A stretch of DNA of 64,000 nucleotides from DATKFM01 sp963810485 (lineage in GTDB: Bacteria; Pseudomonadota; Alphaproteobacteria; Dongiales; Dongiaceae). The position numbers were made by a program, and so were the translations under genes. The stretch spans positions 744,001-808,000 of the forward strand of contig CAWENQ010000003.1 in assembly GCA_963810485.1 (NCBI GenBank), read 5' to 3'. The notes under the pieces were generated by a model that searched no databases, was not told the origin of the DNA, and worked only from the letters and a program-made list of their open reading frames with translations. Below, piece after piece: positions 10,315-20,176 of the stretch. Position 1 is the first letter of the stretch, and each line of letters opens with the position of its first letter.

Positions 10315-11105
10315 GGCTAACCTCCCAAACCGAGTCCCCTTTTTTGGCTTTTGATCTTTTTTCGCCGCCATCGGAGTACCGCGACGCGCAGCGCCTTAGC
10401 GGCCGCGGGGCATCAGTATTTTTACCTGACTTAGCCCCCGCATCTGGGAGGAAATACTATAGCAGTGAGTATTATCTGTGACAGAAATCACACCAATACT
10501 AATTTATTATACTGTCCCTGAAGTCTACATCATTCCAAGTCTCAAAAATATCACGACACTTACCGACGACCACGAAATGCTGATTTACTCGGGAAGGCCA
10601 CAAGATACGGACAGTACTCGCTGCGGTCTGCCGCGAGTCCGCGCGGCCGATTTCTTCGCAGTTCCTTTACGGCGAAACGGCTGAGGCGAGGATCGTGCGA
10701 CCGCCATGGCGCGCCGGCACAGGTCGGGACGCGGCGTCGAGCCGATTATCGAAGTCGGCTGGCTGGAATGAGCCCCGAGCGAAAAAATTCGCGCCACTGA
10801 AAAGATTAAGCGGCCTTTACTGCTTGTTATCCTTGCTAATTTGTCACCCGGGCGGCCGCGGCGCGAAACAAAACCCGTAGATAACCAATGTAAATTAACG
10901 CCTTAACACAGGTTTACCGGAGCCATTTTTAACTTTCCAAAAAAGCCCCCTGAATGCGGTGCGAATTAACACTTTAGGAAATCGGTATTACTTGGGCCCT
11001 ACCCTCACAAATAACGAAGGCAAATCTACGCCTTGGACCGGCGTAACGAGCGCCGGAGGTAAGAGCCGCGGGACACGGCTCAACGTGTGGGAAAGGGACA
11101 TACCA
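10315..11105. other. 790-base intergenic region between the luxR-type and RTX genes
   Basis: No convincing gene is present; a 68-codon frame at 10478-10684 lacks a ribosome site and similarity. The left half is clearly AT-richer than the surroundings. It holds four copies of AGTATT/AATACT (10415, 10453, 10468, 10495), two of which form an inverted repeat with a 9-base spacer (10453-10473), and a perfect Crp-type palindrome at 10477-10492. The right half has stretches such as TAAATTAACGCC near 10890 and AACTTTCCAAAAAAG near 10930. It is likely a shared control region for both divergent genes. Confidence 0.6.
10477..10492. promoter_or_regulatory. Crp-type binding site, TGTGA-N6-TCACA
   Basis: TGTGACAGAAATCACA is an exact match to the core Crp palindrome TGTGA-N6-TCACA. 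It sits between the divergent LuxR-type regulator (start 163 bases away) and the RTX gene. A Crp-family regulator with a Crp-like recognition helix is encoded at 31079-31825. Confidence 0.65.
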
Positions 11106-14100
11106 ATGGCGAATTTCGTCGCGAGCAGTGCCATCGACATGACGTCGATCCAGATCGGCGCCTTTGCTTCGGGCACGGTGACCACGCATACGGCGACCGT
11201 CTATCGGGTCACGAACGGCAGCGACTTCGATGAACTCAGCGGCAGCGGGTTCACGTACAACGGTTCGAACCGGTTGACCGGCGGCGCGATCACCGGCTGG
11301 ACGCACAATGTCGATGGCTCCACGGCTTTCATATTGAGCGCGCTCGGCATGTCGGGCAGCGCCTTTGCCGCTTACGTCAGCGGCAACAACACTGCCGGCT
11401 TCTTTGCCGAAGCGCTTGCCGGCAATGACAGCCTCACCGGCTCGACCGGCAGCGACAATCTCCTGGGATTTGCCGGACTTGACACCCTCAACGGCGGCAA
11501 TGGCGACGATACGCTGGACGGCGGAACCGGCGCCGACAAGATGGCCGGCGGTGCCGGCACTGATGTTTACGTCGTTGATGACATCGGAGACGTCGTGACC
11601 GATGTCGCGGGCGGCGGCTTTGACACCGTTCGCAGCTCGATTTCCTACACGCTGGGCGCCGCGACGGAAGGCCTGGAACTGACGGGCAGCACCAACATCG
11701 ACGGCGTGGGCACCGCCAGCAACAACGTCATGACCGGCAACAGCGGCAACAACAGCCTGGCGAGCGGCAACGGCAACGATACGCTCAACGGCGGCTCCGG
11801 CGGTGCGGACACCCTGGTTGGCGGCGCCAACAATGACTATTACATCGTCAATGGCGGCGACACGGTCACGGAAGCTGCCGGAGGCGGATTCGACACTGTC
11901 GAGTCCTCGGCGAATTTCACGCTCGACGATAATCTCGAGAACCTCACGCTGACCGGGTCGGCCGTAACTGGCACCGGCAGCGCCGTCAACAACGTCATTG
12001 TCGGCAACGGCGGGACGAACGTGCTGTCCGGCCTCGGCGGCAACGACTCAATCTACGGCGCTGGCGGCACCGACACGCTTGATGGCGGCGACGGCAATGA
12101 CACGCTCGATGGCTGGAACTCGACGAGCCAGCTCGTCGGCGGCGTCGGCAATGATCTGTACTATGTCGACGGCGGCGACACTGTCGTCGAAGCAGCGGCA
12201 GGCGGTACCGATACGGTCGAAAGCGACGTGACGCATACGCTTGCGGCCAATGTCGAGAACCTGACGCTCTCCGGCTGGTCCAACATCAACGGTACCGGCA
12301 ACGGCGAGAACAACATCATCGACGGCAACGACAACAACAACAACCTGAACGGCGCAGCGGGCAACGACACGATCAACGGCGCCGGCGGCAACGACTCGAT
12401 CGACGGCAGCACGGGCATCGACCGGATGGCCGGCGGCCTCGACGACGATACCTACACGGTTGACGACGCTGGCGACCTGGTAATCGAGGGCCTCAATCAG
12501 GGCACGGATACTGTTCGTACCGGCCTGGCCTATGTCCTGGGCGCCAATCTCGAGAACCTGGTGCTGACCGGCGCGACCGCCGTCAACGCCAACGGCAACG
12601 CGCTCGACAATGCCATGACCGGCAATAGCGCCGCCAACTCGCTCGCCGGCGGCAACGGCGACGACACGCTGAACGGCAATGGCGGCACGGATACCCTCGT
12701 GGGCGGCGCCGGCAACGACGTTCTGATCATCGACGACGGCAGCGACATCATCACCGAAATTGCTGCCGGCGGCTTGGACACGGTCCAGAGCTCGATCAGC
12801 TTCTCTCTCGCCTCTAACGTCAACCTCGAGAACCTGACCTTGACCGGGTCTGCCACCAACGGCACCGGCAATGCGGCTAACAACGTCATTGTCGGCAGTG
12901 GCGGCAACAACGTCCTCCTGGGCGACGACGGCAACGACTCGATCGTCGGCGGCGGCGGCACGGACTCTATCAGTGGCGAGGACGGCAACGACTCGCTTAG
13001 CGGTGTCGGCTCCCTGGCAACACTCACCGGCGGAGTCGGCAACGACGCCTATTTCGTCGATGGCAACGATATGATCGTCGATGTCGGCGGCATCGATACG
13101 GTCAACAGCTACGTCAATCACACGCTGGCTGCCGACCTCGAGAATCTCGTGCTTGTCGGCAGCGCAATCGTCGGCAACGGCAACGCGCTGAACAACGACC
13201 TCAACGGCAATGACTACGGCAACAACCTGAGCGGCGCTGACGGCAACGACACTGTCGACGGCGGTCTCGGCGGGGATTTCCTGGCCGGCGAGGTCGGCGC
13301 TGACAGTCTGATCGGCGGCGGCGACAACGATACGCTCGACGGCGGCGATGGAATCGACCGTATGTTCGGTGGCCTCGGCAATGACACTTTCATCCTGAGC
13401 GTGGCCACCGATGTGGTCCTCGAAAACGCCGGTCAGGGCTTCGACATCGTGCAGAGTGCCTTCGCTTACAACCTCGCTGCCAACGTCGAAGGACTACAGC
13501 TGATAGGTTCGACAAACCTGAACGGCAATGGCAATGCCAGCAATAACTGGCTGATGGGCAATTCGGGCAACAACGCGCTCAATGGCGGCGGCGGCAATGA
13601 TACGCTTGAAGGCGGCGCCGGCAGCGACACGCTCATCGGCAGTACCGGCAATGATACCTATGTGATCTCCGATCTGAGCGACATCATCGTCGAAGTGAAA
13701 GGCGCCGGCCTCGATACGGTTAAGTCATGGATTGATTTCGAGCTCGATCTCAACTCGAACAGCAACGCCCTGGAGAACCTCGTACTCCTCGGTTCAGGTG
13801 ATATCGATGGCACGGGCAACCTCGCCAACAACGTCATCTGGGGCAACAGCGGCAAGAACCAAATCAGCGGCAGCGCTGGCAATGACACGATTTACGGTGG
13901 CGCCGGAGACGACGACATATCCGGCAACCAAGGCAATGACTATTACTATGCCGGCGAGGGCGTGGACAGCATCAACCTGCTGCATGGCTCCGACCGTGTC
14001 TATTACATGAGCGTACTTGATGCCGGCGACGTCCTGGAGAGCTACTACACCAGCGGAACCGGTCAGGATTACGTCATGCTCGACGGCTTGTTTGACTCGC

Positions 14101-14285
14101 TCGGCATAGCGGCAGCAGAGCGCGTCAGCCGCGTATCCTTCGTGCAGAACGGCAGCCAGGCCCAAGTTTGGGTCGACACGGATGGCACTGTCGGTGCTGA
14201 TCTCATGATATGCAGGTTTAGCGGGAGCATCACGGCGCTCAGCGCAGGAAACCTGGCGGCCAACGACGTCATCGTCGGCACGTAA
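11106..14285 (+). CDS. Large RTX (haemolysin-type calcium-binding) repeat protein
   Basis: The 1,059-residue acidic protein is built almost entirely of glycine/aspartate nonapeptide repeats (GGxGxDxLx), which fold as calcium-binding parallel beta-rolls outside the cell. After an N-terminal region of about 100 residues come eight modules of roughly 100 residues, each with GxDTVxS, an L-E-N-L-x-L-x-G strand and an N-G-T-G-N-A-x-N-N segment. The last 100 residues lack repeats and may hold the uncleaved secretion signal for a type I exporter. ATG 11106 is chosen because AAAGGGA lies 8 bases upstream; an in-frame upstream start (10959) lacks a ribosome site. No type I secretion genes are next to it. 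Adhesin or surface-layer roles are possible; no enzymatic domain is visible. Confidence 0.9.
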   Translation: MANFVASSAIDMTSIQIGAFASGTVTTHTATVYRVTNGSDFDELSGSGFTYNGSNRLTGGAITGWTHNVDGSTAFILSALGMSGSAFAAYVSGNNTAGFFAEALAGNDSLTGSTGSDNLLGFAGLDTLNGGNGDDTLDGGTGADKMAGGAGTDVYVVDDIGDVVTDVAGGGFDTVRSSISYTLGAATEGLELTGSTNIDGVGTASNNVMTGNSGNNSLASGNGNDTLNGGSGGADTLVGGANNDYYIVNGGDTVTEAAGGGFDTVESSANFTLDDNLENLTLTGSAVTGTGSAVNNVIVGNGGTNVLSGLGGNDSIYGAGGTDTLDGGDGNDTLDGWNSTSQLVGGVGNDLYYVDGGDTVVEAAAGGTDTVESDVTHTLAANVENLTLSGWSNINGTGNGENNIIDGNDNNNNLNGAAGNDTINGAGGNDSIDGSTGIDRMAGGLDDDTYTVDDAGDLVIEGLNQGTDTVRTGLAYVLGANLENLVLTGATAVNANGNALDNAMTGNSAANSLAGGNGDDTLNGNGGTDTLVGGAGNDVLIIDDGSDIITEIAAGGLDTVQSSISFSLASNVNLENLTLTGSATNGTGNAANNVIVGSGGNNVLLGDDGNDSIVGGGGTDSISGEDGNDSLSGVGSLATLTGGVGNDAYFVDGNDMIVDVGGIDTVNSYVNHTLAADLENLVLVGSAIVGNGNALNNDLNGNDYGNNLSGADGNDTVDGGLGGDFLAGEVGADSLIGGGDNDTLDGGDGIDRMFGGLGNDTFILSVATDVVLENAGQGFDIVQSAFAYNLAANVEGLQLIGSTNLNGNGNASNNWLMGNSGNNALNGGGGNDTLEGGAGSDTLIGSTGNDTYVISDLSDIIVEVKGAGLDTVKSWIDFELDLNSNSNALENLVLLGSGDIDGTGNLANNVIWGNSGKNQISGSAGNDTIYGGAGDDDISGNQGNDYYYAGEGVDSINLLHGSDRVYYMSVLDAGDVLESYYTSGTGQDYVMLDGLFDSLGIAAAERVSRVSFVQNGSQAQVWVDTDGTVGADLMICRFSGSITALSAGNLAANDVIVGT
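11430..13960 (+). repeat. Eight tandem ~300-base RTX modules
   Basis: Within the RTX gene the strand motif (EGLELTG, ENLTLTG, ENLTLSG, ENLVLTG, ENLTLTG, ENLVLVG, EGLQLIG, ENLVLLG) recurs near 11665, 11940, 12260, 12555, 12830, 13140, 13485 and 13775. The spacing is therefore about 275-345 bases. The modules are degenerate at the DNA level, so this is an old internal duplication. Confidence 0.85.
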
Positions 14286-14302
14286 TCGCGAAGGGTTGAC
14301 GC

Positions 14303-14350
14303 GGGGAGCAGCCAGCGGTTGATCCGCCAGCTGCTCCCCTTGTCTTTTTT
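14303..14350 (+). terminator. Rho-independent terminator after the RTX gene
   Basis: GGGGAGCAGC (14303-14312) pairs with GCTGCTCCCC (14330-14339). The loop contains a further short GCGG/CCGC stem, and a T-rich run ending in TTTTTT follows at 14341-14350. It begins 18 bases after the stop codon. Confidence 0.88.
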
Positions 14351-14440
14351 GGTCTGACCGCCGCCTTGTCGTAATCTTGACGATTTGAACGGCTCTCATT
14401 AAACGAGACGCTTGGTATCAGCAGTGGCGCCGGGTGTTCC

Positions 14441-15586
14441 ATGCCTTTTCTGACGCCGGGCGATCCGGCCCCTTGGTTTCAGGCCCGTTCCGCGGGCAAT
14501 CCCCGCTATGAATTCAACACCGTGGCCGGGCGCGTCATCGTGCTCTGCTTTTTCGGTTCGGCGCGGCAGCCGGGCGTCCTGGAGCTTCTGCAGGGGTTCC
14601 GCGGCCGGCCCGATCTCTTCAATGACGACCGTGCCGCCTTCTTCGGCATCAGCTGCGATCCCACCGACGATGCCGAGAAGCGGGTCGGCGAGCAGATCCC
14701 GGGCTATCGTCAGTTCTGGGACTTCGATTTCAAGATCAGCACGGCCTTCGGCGTCTGCGAAGCGCCGAAAGACCAACCGGCAGCCAAGGTGCGCTTTGTG
14801 CCGGCAACCTACGTCCTCGATCGCAATCTCCGCGTCATTGCGGTCGTTCCCCTGACATCCGCCGGCGCCGGCGAAATCCGCGCCCATGTCGATCGCATAG
14901 CCGCGCTGGTGGATTCGCTATCCCAGCCCGCCGCCAACGGCCTGGCGCTTCCCGGTGCGCCAGTGCTGATGGTCCCTAGGATACTCGAGCCGGAATTGTG
15001 CCGCGAGCTGATCAACTACTACGAGACGCAAGGCGGCCATGACAGCGGCTACATGACCAGCGATGCCCAGGGGCGCACGGTCGGTGTGATCGACTACGGC
15101 CGCAAGCGCCGCCGCGACTGCAATATCGAGGATGAAGTCCTCCGTACCAAGATCCGCAGCCGCATCATTCGCCGCCTGATACCCGAGGTCTACAAGGCCT
15201 ATCAGTTCCGTGTCACCCAGTCGGAACGCTACATCGTTGCCTGCTATGATACCGGCGAGGGCGGCTATTTCCGGGCGCACCGGGACAATACAACGCGCGG
15301 CACCGCCCATCGTCGCTTTGCCGTGACGATGAACTTGAATGCCGAAGAGTACGAAGGCGGCAATCTGCGCTTCCCGGAGTTCGACGACCGCAGCTATCGA
15401 GCGCCCACCGGTGGCGCTGTTGTCTTTTCCTGTTCCCTGATGCACGAGGCTCTGCCGGTGACAAGAGGCAGGCGGTATTGTGTGCTTCCCTTCTTGTATG
15501 ACGAAACGGCGGCCAAGCAGCGCGCGCGCATCGCCGAGGAAGAGGCCGCGAAGGATGCGGCAAAGGCCAACGCCAGCGCCAGTTAA
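14441..15586 (+). CDS. Peroxiredoxin-like domain fused to a prolyl-4-hydroxylase-type 2OG-Fe(II) oxygenase
   Basis: Residues 1-165 resemble an AhpC/TSA thioredoxin-fold domain (PGDPAPWF, then VIVLCFFGSARQPG, ATYVLDRNLRVIAVV). The position normally held by the peroxidatic cysteine (P-x3-T/V-x2-C) reads SARQPGV, so peroxidase chemistry is doubtful. Residues 185-365 form a P4Hc dioxygenase domain: iron ligands His and Asp in FRAHRDN, distal His in LMHEALPV, and the 2-oxoglutarate-binding basic residue in TRGRRYCV. It would hydroxylate a protein or small molecule in the cytoplasm, since no signal peptide is seen. The gene stands alone after the RTX terminator. Confidence 0.85.
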   Translation: MPFLTPGDPAPWFQARSAGNPRYEFNTVAGRVIVLCFFGSARQPGVLELLQGFRGRPDLFNDDRAAFFGISCDPTDDAEKRVGEQIPGYRQFWDFDFKISTAFGVCEAPKDQPAAKVRFVPATYVLDRNLRVIAVVPLTSAGAGEIRAHVDRIAALVDSLSQPAANGLALPGAPVLMVPRILEPELCRELINYYETQGGHDSGYMTSDAQGRTVGVIDYGRKRRRDCNIEDEVLRTKIRSRIIRRLIPEVYKAYQFRVTQSERYIVACYDTGEGGYFRAHRDNTTRGTAHRRFAVTMNLNAEEYEGGNLRFPEFDDRSYRAPTGGAVVFSCSLMHEALPVTRGRRYCVLPFLYDETAAKQRARIAEEEAAKDAAKANASAS

Positions 15587-15679
15587 GACAGTCCCGTACC
15601 GCGCCGCGCGACTCCGCCTTGACGGCCATCATCGGATGCCCATCTATTGCGGCCGGGGGCTGTTAGCATGGGAGCTTAC

Positions 15680-16237
15680 ATGAAGCGCATTGTTTTGCTG
15701 CTGCCGTTGCTGGCTGCATGCTCCGACGGCGGGATCCCGATCGCCTCGGAGTCCCGCATCGAGAGCCGCTATCATCTCGGGGATCTTTCCTACATCGCGG
15801 CTGGCAAGGATCTGAAGACCGAGGTCCTTGGAAATCCCTTCAATAGCGACCAGGCGACGTTCGCCGCGGTCGTTGCGGATCACCTTCAGGGCATCAATCC
15901 CGGCCCGGACATTCATTTCACGCCGACGCCGGCGCCAACTGCGCGGGAGCCATACTTCGTCCGGCTGGCGTTCAACGGACCATCCGCCAGCAACGGCACA
16001 CAGCTCTGTCGCGCCGCGCCGGAGGTTGCGCCATCCTCTGCCCCGAGCGGCCAGGTGCGGGTGATCGGCGCCTTCTGCCGCGGCGACCAGCCGATGACCT
16101 ATGCCTCGGCAAAAAGCGGCGGTATCACCGACATGAACGATCCGGCCTTCCGCCGGCTTGTCCGGCAGGTGGGCTTGCTGTTGTTCCCGACGCACAACCC
16201 CGAGGACATCAACAACTGCATTCCGCCGAACTGCTGA
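15680..16237 (+). CDS. Predicted lipoprotein of unknown function, 185 aa
   Basis: The start MKRIVLLLPLLAACSDGG is a short lipoprotein signal with lipobox LLAAC. ATG 15680 is chosen because GGAG lies 5 bases upstream; two in-frame ATGs further upstream (15647, 15668) would spoil the signal peptide. The mature part has a predicted small alpha/beta pattern with NSDQATFAAVVADHLQGINPG, and cysteines late in the chain (QLCRAAP, GAFCRGD and the end NNCIPPNC). I do not recognise the family. It is 93 bases downstream of the oxygenase fusion and could share its transcript. Confidence 0.75.
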   Translation: MKRIVLLLPLLAACSDGGIPIASESRIESRYHLGDLSYIAAGKDLKTEVLGNPFNSDQATFAAVVADHLQGINPGPDIHFTPTPAPTAREPYFVRLAFNGPSASNGTQLCRAAPEVAPSSAPSGQVRVIGAFCRGDQPMTYASAKSGGITDMNDPAFRRLVRQVGLLLFPTHNPEDINNCIPPNC

Positions 16238-16246
16238 GCGGCGCGG

Positions 16247-16795
16247 CTAGCGGATCAGCCGGCTGAGTTCCTTGAACTCCGGCGTTCCGGCGCTACCGAG
16301 CCACTCGAAAACCGCCATTTCGGTCGTGGCGATCTCCACGCCATCGGCGCGGAGTCGCGCCAACCCGGCGTCGCGATTTGCACCAGTGCGCGACGACGTG
16401 GCGTCGGCGATGACGATTGGGGTGATTCCCGTGTCTTGCCCCGCAAGCCCCAGCGCCGTCTGCAGCACGCAGACATGCGCCTCTATGCCGCAGATGATGG
16501 TTTGCGGCCGCTTCAGGTCCGCCAGCCGCCGGCGCAACTCTGGATCTTCGGCGCAGGAGAACGCTGTTTTGGCCAGCACTGCGTCCGCCGGCGCCAGATG
16601 CCGCAGTTCCGCGACCGTCGGCCCCAATCCTTGCGGATATTGCTCGGAGATCAGGATCGGAATGCCTAATCTTGCGGCAGCCTGCATCAGAATGCCTGTG
16701 TTGCGAACTACCACCATCGGGTCCTGCATGGCCGGCAGCAGCTTTTCCTGGATGTCGACGACCAGCAGGCAGGAACTGTCACGCCCGATCAACAT
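16247..16795 (-). CDS. Isochorismatase-family cysteine hydrolase
   Basis: The 182-residue protein has the isochorismatase-like catalytic triad: Asp in VVDIQEKLLP, Lys in LAKTAFSC and the nucleophile Cys in GIEAHVCVLQTA, with the cis-peptide before the cysteine region typical of the fold. It is close in design to YcaC-type hydrolases of unknown physiological substrate. It is transcribed towards the lipoprotein gene (ends 10 bases apart) and is divergent from rhlE. Nicotinamidase and ureidoacrylate hydrolase are less likely because their extra metal-binding residues are not evident. Confidence 0.88.
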   Translation of the reverse strand: MLIGRDSSCLLVVDIQEKLLPAMQDPMVVVRNTGILMQAAARLGIPILISEQYPQGLGPTVAELRHLAPADAVLAKTAFSCAEDPELRRRLADLKRPQTIICGIEAHVCVLQTALGLAGQDTGITPIVIADATSSRTGANRDAGLARLRADGVEIATTEMAVFEWLGSAGTPEFKELSRLIR

Positions 16796-16894
16796 GCCCT
16801 TTACCTCTCTGAAACCAAACGAAGGCTATGGTTAATACCAGGGTCCGCGAACCCTGCGGCACCGCTTGCGACGCCGAACCAATCCGCTAACCGG

Positions 16895-16923
16895 TTGACA
16901 AAAGAGGCAAACCAGACGATTAT
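16895..16923 (+). promoter_or_regulatory. Candidate sigma-70 promoter of rhlE
   Basis: TTGACA at 16895-16900 is a consensus -35 box. After 17 bases GATTAT (16918-16923) is a fair -10 box. It would start a transcript with a leader of about 65 bases before the rhlE ATG at 16997. Confidence 0.4.
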
Positions 16924-16996
16924 CCGCTGCCTTTCGGTCGCGTTTCCGGGCGCCGACCGCATGCAGGCAATTCCTTGAACGCCCGAGAAAGACTTC

Positions 16997-18625
<1,629 letters not shown>

Positions 18626-18713
18626 AGCGGCGCGTATCCCGAAATCAGTGACTTGCATCGGGCCGGATTCGTTTCCGGCTTGGCCCGCGCTTGGCTTTCG
18701 CTATGATGCGGCC

Positions 18714-18956
18714 ATGCGCACGATCTTCATCATGATCAAGAGCGATCTCGGCCGGGCCTATGAAGTGGCCGATGCCGCCGTGCAGACCGTCGAGGAAGTG
18801 TCGGAGGTGCATTCCATCTCCGGCCAGTACGATCTGCTCGTGAAATGCTATCTGCCCGATGAGCAGGATGTCGGGCATTTCGTCACCGAGCGCATTCAGC
18901 ACCTGCCCGGCGTGAAGGACACCTTCACCCTTATCGCCTTCAAGGCGTTCTCCTAG
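18714..18956 (+). CDS. Stand-alone Lrp/AsnC ligand-binding (RAM) domain protein
   Basis: The 80-residue protein is just the C-terminal domain of Lrp/AsnC regulators: FIMIKSDLGRAYEVADAA, VEEVSEVHSISGQYDLLVKC and LPGVKDTFTLIAFKAF. The DNA-binding winged helix is missing by design, not by truncation, since the ATG is in the right place. Such single-domain proteins form oligomeric rings that may bind amino acids and modulate other regulators. It follows rhlE by 88 bases and converges on the acyl-CoA dehydrogenase gene. Confidence 0.85.
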   Translation: MRTIFIMIKSDLGRAYEVADAAVQTVEEVSEVHSISGQYDLLVKCYLPDEQDVGHFVTERIQHLPGVKDTFTLIAFKAFS

Positions 18957-18963
18957 CGGGCGC

Positions 18964-20133
18964 TCAGTCCCAGCCGGTATAGACTCCCAGCCCCCGCTTC
19001 TTGATCTGACCGCCCACCACCATGCGCTGGATTTCCGACGTCCCCTCCCAGATGCGCTCGACGCGGATGTCGCGATAGAGCCGCTCCACCGGATTCTCCC
19101 GCATATAGCCGCGACCGCCCAGGATCTGCACAGCCTTGTCGATGACGCGGCCGGCCATCTCCGAGCAATAGAGCTTAAGCGCGCTGGCGCGGGCATGGAC
19201 GAGCTTGCGGTCCATGCCCTGGTCGAGCTGCGCGCCGATGCGATAAAGCATCGATTTCGCCGCCATGATCTCCACCGCCATGTCGGCCAGCATGAATTCG
19301 ATTGCCTGGAAATCGCGGATCGGCTTGCCGAACTGTACGCGCTTGGCGGCATAGTCGTTGGCGATTTCGGTCGCGCGGATGGCGGCGCCAACGCAATGGG
19401 CGCCGAGTTCCAAGCGCGTGTCGGTGAACCAGTCCTTGGTCAGCTCATAGCCCTGGCCGATCTTGCCGAGGATTCGGGACTCGTCGACCTCCACCTTGTC
19501 GAACAGGATCTCCCAATGCTCGAAGGCGTAGTTGTGCATGAAGCGCGGCACCCGCTGCTTCTTCACGCCCGCCTGGTCGCGGTCGACGATGAACAGGGTC
19601 GGCTTGTCGGGATCGCCGTCCATATGGGCGTGGACGAGGATGATGCTGGAGGCGTTGGCCGAAGTGACAAACCACTTCTCTCCGTTGATGACATACTTGC
19701 CCTTCCGCTTCACCGCGCTGGTCTTGACCATGCGCGGATCTGAGCCGGCATCGGGCTCGGTGATCGCATAGCAGGCGCGGCCGTTGCCGGCGTTGATCGG
19801 TAGCAGGTAGGTCTTACGCTGTTCCGCCGTGCCGAATTTCAGCGGCAGGGATGCGGTCCAGACCAGCGTCCACAAGCCGTTGGTCGCCTTGCCCAACTCC
19901 TCATGCAACAGGATCTGCTGGAAGTGGGTCAGCCCCTGCCCGCCGTCCTTCTTGCTGTGATTGAAACCGTTGAGCTTGTACTCGAGCACACCCTTGCGGA
20001 TCTTGGCCAGTGACTTGGCCGACAATCCTTCGTTCTCGTCGCATTCGATTTCGTGGGGGAAGAGGAACTTCTCCGTGAACTCCCGGGTCCGCGATTGAAT
20101 TTCCAAGTCTTGCTTCGAAAGCTGCAGATCCAT
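18964..20133 (-). CDS. Acyl-CoA dehydrogenase
   Basis: This 389-residue flavoenzyme oxidises an acyl-CoA to the 2-enoyl-CoA. Visible family features are the FAD-binding AITEPDAGSDPRMVKTSA segment, GEKWFVTSANAS, QFGKPIRDFQAIEF, and the C-terminal GGRGYMRENPVERLYRD with catalytic Glu in RIWEGTSEIQR. The ATG at 20133 (MDLQLSKQD) is chosen because the frame extends 43 codons further upstream only as an Arg-rich non-conserved stretch. It is the last gene of an apparent three-gene operon with the TetR regulator and the acyl-CoA synthetase. Confidence 0.92.
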   Translation of the reverse strand: MDLQLSKQDLEIQSRTREFTEKFLFPHEIECDENEGLSAKSLAKIRKGVLEYKLNGFNHSKKDGGQGLTHFQQILLHEELGKATNGLWTLVWTASLPLKFGTAEQRKTYLLPINAGNGRACYAITEPDAGSDPRMVKTSAVKRKGKYVINGEKWFVTSANASSIILVHAHMDGDPDKPTLFIVDRDQAGVKKQRVPRFMHNYAFEHWEILFDKVEVDESRILGKIGQGYELTKDWFTDTRLELGAHCVGAAIRATEIANDYAAKRVQFGKPIRDFQAIEFMLADMAVEIMAAKSMLYRIGAQLDQGMDRKLVHARASALKLYCSEMAGRVIDKAVQILGGRGYMRENPVERLYRDIRVERIWEGTSEIQRMVVGGQIKKRGLGVYTGWD

Positions 20134-20176
20134 CCGCGTCCGCCCGCAGGGGCGCCTTCTTGCTTGTTCTGTTGCT

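Noticed and set aside
10478..10684. Small plus-strand frame of 68 codons in the RTX upstream region
   Set aside because: Its start overlaps the Crp-type palindrome, there is no ribosome site, and the translated sequence shows no family.
12048..13121. Long minus-strand open frame of 357 codons opposite the RTX gene
   Set aside because: It is the antisense shadow of the regular GGxGxD repeats, which keep other frames free of stops; it has no ribosome site or recognisable domain.
11430..13960. Tandem repeats considered as a CRISPR array or satellite
   Set aside because: The repeats are long, degenerate, in frame and translate to RTX nonapeptides, so they are part of a protein gene.
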